Of a stretch of 64,000 nt of DNA, positions 59,778 through 64,000 are shown piece by piece. Position 1 is the stretch's first letter. The number at the start of each line of letters is the position of its first letter. The notes beneath the pieces are model-generated. The model was not told the origin of the DNA and searched no databases. It was given only the letters and a program-made list of their open reading frames with translations. Both the position numbers and the translations under genes were made by a program. Source of the DNA: Eudorina sp. 2006-703-Eu-15 (lineage: Eukaryota; Chlorophyta; Chlorophyceae; Chlamydomonadales; Volvocaceae); NCBI GenBank assembly GCA_003117195.1, contig BDSI01000092.1, forward strand, positions 256,001 through 320,000, read 5' to 3'.

Positions 59778-60595
59778 ATGTATTTTGCTGGCAAGTTACA
59801 AACGATGCTTGTGAAGACCCACAACGATCCGTACCTTCCCGCCAGGAAACTCGTGAAAGCAGATGGCGTTGTACATATAAAGGTTCATATCCCCTTCCGA
59901 TCTTTTGCAGAATCTATCGATGGCGTGAAGAAAAAATACGTATCAGCCTCCGGACAGCCAGCACCAGCTTCAACGTATGTTTAGGTCACGATCAGGTTTG
60001 GGCGGGGCAGGAAGCAAGTTTCAACGTTCTCTGGACATCCTGGCTCTGATTATTAGTTTTTGACGGGCCACGCATGTCCAGGCTTCTAGGGTTTCTGTCG
60101 GGTGTCCTTCACCCGAATTGCTGCCGATTGCTGAAAGGACAGAGATCGTGCGAAGGACAGATTTTTTGTCGACATGCAATGATCGACCACGCCTGTATTG
60201 TATCTTCGTCGCTGGGCCTGTACGCTCTGCCCGCACGTGCTAGTAACCGTTCCGGCCACGGTTGTAACATTTGATTCCCGACTGGCCTTGACAGCTTACT
60301 ATTGCATCACAATATGTACCGTCTTGCGGCCTTTAACTGATGCTGCTATGTTCCTGGGCAAGCAGCCAAAGCTTACACTGAAGCTGCAAGAGAAAGACCA
60401 GATTTCCCTAGCCTGCTTCTGTGTGGGTTTTCCCCTGCAGAAGGCTAGAAATTCAATAACCTGCCACAATCCCAACCGGCAACCTGACAGCGCATGCCAG
60501 ATCATTTCCGACATGAAACAACGACCAAGCGCATTTGGGAGCTCTTCGATATGCAGCAGAGCTCAGCCTTCGGCCTGGCCATCTATGCTGCTTGA
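59778..60595 (+). CDS. Small low-GC four-exon gene of unknown function
   Basis: Exons 59778-59974, 60090-60199, 60295-60422 and 60491-60595 (TGA) join in one frame for 179 residues. Introns are 115, 95 and 68 bases with GT/AG ends (donors GTATGT, GTATCT, GTGGGT; acceptors CTTCTAG, TTGACAG, CTGACAG). Text includes VVHIKVHIPFRSFAESIDGVKK, SPELLPIAERTEIVRRTDFL, FLGKQPKLTLKLQEKDQISL and a C-terminus KRIWELFDMQQSSAFGLAIY. I recognise no family. An ATG at 59762 is in another frame, so 59778 is the first usable start unless a 5' exon exists. Codon use is neutral, unlike the divergently transcribed Gln-rich gene. The phase agreement over three introns is good but not proof; the donor of exon 2 was chosen to fit. 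Confidence 0.42.
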
Positions 60596-61997
60596 GGAAA
60601 AAACAAAGTCTCCTTTCCTTCTTTGCCCAGCCCGCCACGCAAACCAACAACTGTAGGCCAGATTAGGCAAGCCCAATCGCACTTTGCGTCGCCGATCAGT
60701 TGCATTCCCGCCATATCCGGCCTTCATTATTTCAAGACACCGCAACCTGCCACAACCGCAAAACGCCTCTCGCAGCGTCACAGGTGGTCTACAGGCACTC
60801 AAGCCAACCGCAACCGAACCCAGCGCCACTCGTTCGCAACCGGTGGTGCCAAACCACAGCGCGCCGGGCTGCAAAAGGAAAACGATTGGAAGGCGAAAAA
60901 CTGGACTAAACAAGGAAAAGAATGAAAATTCTTCGGGGCGGAAACTCGGACAAGCAGCTGTCAACCCTTGCGTGTTTTTCGGAACCTAAGGCCGGCGCGC
61001 CACCTCTCGGCCATGGCCCAATTTGCACACACGGCCCTCGCACCGCCGTGCTGTTGACTCCTCATAGCAAGCTTTGGCGCGCTGAGGTCCGTGTACAAAA
61101 CGGCTCCATGTCCTAACCAAGTGCATAAGTGTGGCTAACACCACAATGTACTCGCCCCAGCCTCTGCCTTCTCGACGGCCGGAGGTTTGAGCTCCGGCAT
61201 CAACCAACTCGCTCCTCAATTCGTGCATGCCAGACCCCCCCGTGCGCGCACGCCCAGCAGCAGCAGGGGCGTGGGACAAGCCCCTGGGGTGCCGTGCCAA
61301 CCGCAATGCTGCCCAACCGCCAACTGGTGACACGACAGCTGAAGCGTTCGAACCCTTTATGCACATGTCCCTCGTGACGCGCAGCCCTGGAACGGACTGC
61401 CCGTGTCGAATTAATCAAGAGCCAATCAAGAGACGGTCCATGGAGAGACCGTCAAGAGGCAGTGCCAACCAGTGCAGACGGACCACCGGATGCAAGTCCA
61501 AAGCCCACACATTGCAGTGCTCTCTGACCACCACCCACCACCCACCAGCACCCTCTCCAAGACACCAGGAGTAGCAGCAGCAGCAGCAGCAGCAGCTCTC
61601 CAATCGACAGCAACAGCAACAGCGCCAATGCAACCTCGGTGGCACCGTCTTCAGCTCTCTGAAGTCAACCAGCTGCAGCCCCCCCTCCCCAACCCGCCGC
61701 CCACAACCCCCGCCTCCAACAATTCCACACGACCCCGCCCATCAGGCTCCGTCATCGCGGTTCCGTCACCTCCAGTTGCCTCCCTCCCGTCACCGCCGCC
61801 ACATCATCGCCGGCACGCGGGCCGGAGGGAGGGCGCCTGCGACATGCAATGCGGCTACGCGGCGAGGGACGCCACCCGCCCCACGAGCGCTCGACACGGG
61901 GCCGGCACGGATGGCAGCATGCGCGGGATGACGTGGCGGCGATGATGCCCCGGCTTCGGAGGCGGCCTAACGCGGACTCCCGAGTCCCGCCCTTCCT
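60596..61997. other. Convergent spacer
   Basis: It separates the 3' end of the small low-GC gene from the 3' end of the carboxypeptidase gene. Short CAG run near 61570-61620. No coding signal that I trust. Confidence 0.4.
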
Positions 61998-63117
61998 CAG
62001 ACCGAATGATCCGCCTGGTCGGGGTTGGCGTACTCCTCCTCGTCCGCGGGGGTCACGTGCTTGTCGCGCTCGTACTGTCGACCACGTACGACAATCTCAA
62101 CCCACCGCTCCAGCATCAGCTGGCCAATCTGCGGCGTGCAACCGAGTTGGGTCGGGCGTTTTGGGGGGGGGGACACCTGTCAGGCGACACGGCGCTGGGG
62201 GGGGGGCAACTTGGGCCCGGGGTTAAAAAGAAAACAGCCGGGGTGGGGGCCCGGGGTGGGGGCCCGGGGTGGGGGAAGGGGGCGGTGGCACGGAGGCACC
62301 CGGCGGGTAGCCCCCGGGGTTGCCCACCCCGCTGCGGATCACCGACCGGCGAAGCACAATCTTCTTCAACCCTAAACCCTTCGACACATACACGTGCCGG
62401 TGGCAGCGCGGCTCCCTGGTTCCGTTTCTGCTCGTTGCATTTTGCATCCGCAGGTTATTACATACATATTACATAGTATATTGTTAAATAATTTGGGTCG
62501 GACGGGTTGCTTAATTCGTTTGGTTTGTGGACGCTTCTCCAGCGGACGTCAGCCCTAGCAGAGGGATGGATCTAGACATGCACAACGGAAGGCCTGCCTT
62601 CTTGTATTTGCGTTCGCATCGATGCCTTGTTGGTCCGTAGTGTGATAGTGTTTGGTTGGTGGTGAGGTGAGGCGCATCATAGTCATCATGGCTGTGTTTT
62701 GAGCAGGAGACGAGACGTCCCAGGCGACCATGGCATGATGCCCTTGGCAGCTGGCAGCTTGATGGAAACTGGGACGTGCACCAGATGCCAGGTGGCGTGT
62801 CCCCCCTCTGAAGTCGAAGCAGAGCCGGGCGGCGACAAGCCATGCCCCGTTGGACTTGGGGTGCGCGTTCAGGTGGGATGGATGTGCCAACACACGCACT
62901 CGCCCTCGAACCGCCCCACTACCGAGCCCACCAGCGGGTTGTCGTGCGGCACCATGTGGCCCGTGTTTCGGAGCACCAGCACGTCCAGCGTGCTGTGCGA
63001 CTTCCAGTAGCCCGCGATGCGCCCGTTGACCATCCAGAAGCTGCACGCGCAGGGGAGGGGAGGGGGGCCGGCCCGAACGGGTCACGTGTATGTGTGTGTG
63101 TTAAAATAAACCGAGAG

Positions 63118-63156
<39 letters not shown>

Positions 63157-63822
63157 CCGGGCAGCACAGGCGGCGGGACCCGAGGGCGTCCCCCCCCAAC
63201 GACGGCCGTGATGCCCCTTCTCTTCCGGGCTCAGGGAGACCATTTTAACTGCAGTGAAAGTAAGTTAACGAGCAATGAAGCGCCATCAATCACCGCGCTG
63301 CGCCATGACCCCGCCCCGACGGGCGAGAGACGCAACGCCCAAGTGACGATGCGGAGGGCAAGGGTCCCGAGTCCGAGTCCGAGTCCGGGTAGCGCATGTG
63401 CTGCGCGCGGGAACTGAGTACCAGAGGGATGGAGTGCAGACGAGTACCCCGTTCCGATGGGAGCGAGCAACGTGGGGTTGGGGCTTCGCCAACCTACAGC
63501 CACCGGCGGGGGGAAGGGGTCACTGCGCCCTGGCTGCTCCCCTCCGACCGCCATAAAAAAATCCCTCCGACCCTCATGAGCGCGAGGGTGCAGAACCGCA
63601 TGCGTCCATCCCGACCACCCTCCACCCTTCTATGTGTTAATGTCAATCCATCCAGCTCAGCCCGCCCCACACCGAGTCGAGGTCCCCACAGGCCTCCGGC
63701 CCCGGGGGAGAACCGGCGCCCCACCTTCGCGGCGCCGCCGTGAAGCCGCCGTGTCCGTGCCACTGCAGCGTGTGAATCCAAGCGTCGTTGGAGCCCACCC
63801 CGCACTCGGCGTCCCACTGGCC
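61998..63822 (-). CDS. Serine carboxypeptidase, peptidase family S10 (C-terminal exons; 5' part off window)
   Basis: Three exons: 63822-63725, 63040-62931, 62128-61998 (TGA). Junction phases agree. The joined frame matches the C-terminal catalytic region of S10 carboxypeptidases: GQWDAECGVGSNDAWI carries the catalytic Asp (the G-x-x-D-x-x-C pattern), then FWMVNGRIAGYWKS, then NTGHMVPHDNP with the catalytic His, then QLMLERWVEIV where family members have their last helix. A charged 27-residue tail follows. The catalytic Ser, the oxyanion region and the signal peptide must be encoded to the right of the window. The enzyme would remove C-terminal residues from peptides in a vacuole, lysosome or the secretory route. 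Intron 2 of this part (62930-62129) is 0.8 kb. Confidence 0.8.
63118..63152. repeat. (TG)n microsatellite in a carboxypeptidase intron
   Basis: TG run ending in GCGCGC about 80 bases upstream, on the sense strand, of the 63040 exon acceptor. On the sense strand it is CA. Confidence 0.9.
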
Positions 63823-64000
63823 CTGAGGGGTGTTGGGTTGGGCGTGGGACAGGGTGTGGGGTTACTGGTGGTGTGTGGTGGCTGCGGCTGCGGCTGCGGT
63901 GGTGAGGGCTCAAGTGCTGTGTTTGGATACGGCGGGTGTGATGGTAAGTCCCGGGAAGACGCCACAACAACAGTGCCTTTGTCACTGCGCCCTCCACCCC

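Overview
The window is eukaryotic nuclear DNA. Genes are split by canonical GT-AG introns, coding regions are long and repeat-padded, there are no operons, and most spliced exons are very rich in G or C at third codon positions. A class I fructose-bisphosphate aldolase, a plant-type MscS-like channel, many CA/TG microsatellites and a non-LTR retroelement of a type common in green algae suggest a GC-rich unicellular alga, perhaps a chlorophyte. I cannot fix the lineage from sequence alone.

Layout. 118-3372 (-): class I aldolase with an N-terminal membrane anchor; its 3' end lies beyond the left edge. 5294-14990 (-): a 16-exon MscS-like mechanosensitive channel with an EF-hand loop and a 440-codon low-complexity exon. 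16443-20728 and 22429-28784 (+): a tandem pair of 8-exon genes for secreted proteins with two ABM (antibiotic biosynthesis monooxygenase-like) ferredoxin-fold domains. A 5'-truncated retroelement sits in intron 1 of the second copy. 28.8-40.9 kb: repeat-rich DNA with no gene I can assemble, though a few exon-like pieces are visible. 40917-47170 (-): an F-box protein with WD40-like segments and poly-Gln. 47305-50103 (+): a low-GC multi-exon gene of unknown function. 50.1-53.7 kb: decayed, possibly mobile-element DNA. 53768-59627 (-): a 1742-residue Gln-rich protein. 59778-60595 (+): a low-GC four-exon gene of unknown function. 61998-63822 (-): 3' exons of a serine carboxypeptidase (S10) gene that continues beyond the right edge.

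The exon models were assembled by hand from GT/AG sites and reading-phase agreement. In every complete GC-rich gene the phases close exactly on an uninterrupted frame, which is the main support for them. Two low-GC genes, each head-to-head with a GC-rich repeat-coding gene and with start codons about 135-150 bp apart, are easily missed because their exons are short.

There is no shared pathway across the window. The links I can support are the tandem duplication with patchwork homogenisation of the ABM pair, the repeated head-to-head arrangement, and a GTAC-centred word (CCGTAC/GTACGG) that recurs in introns and spacers and often sits directly at splice sites.
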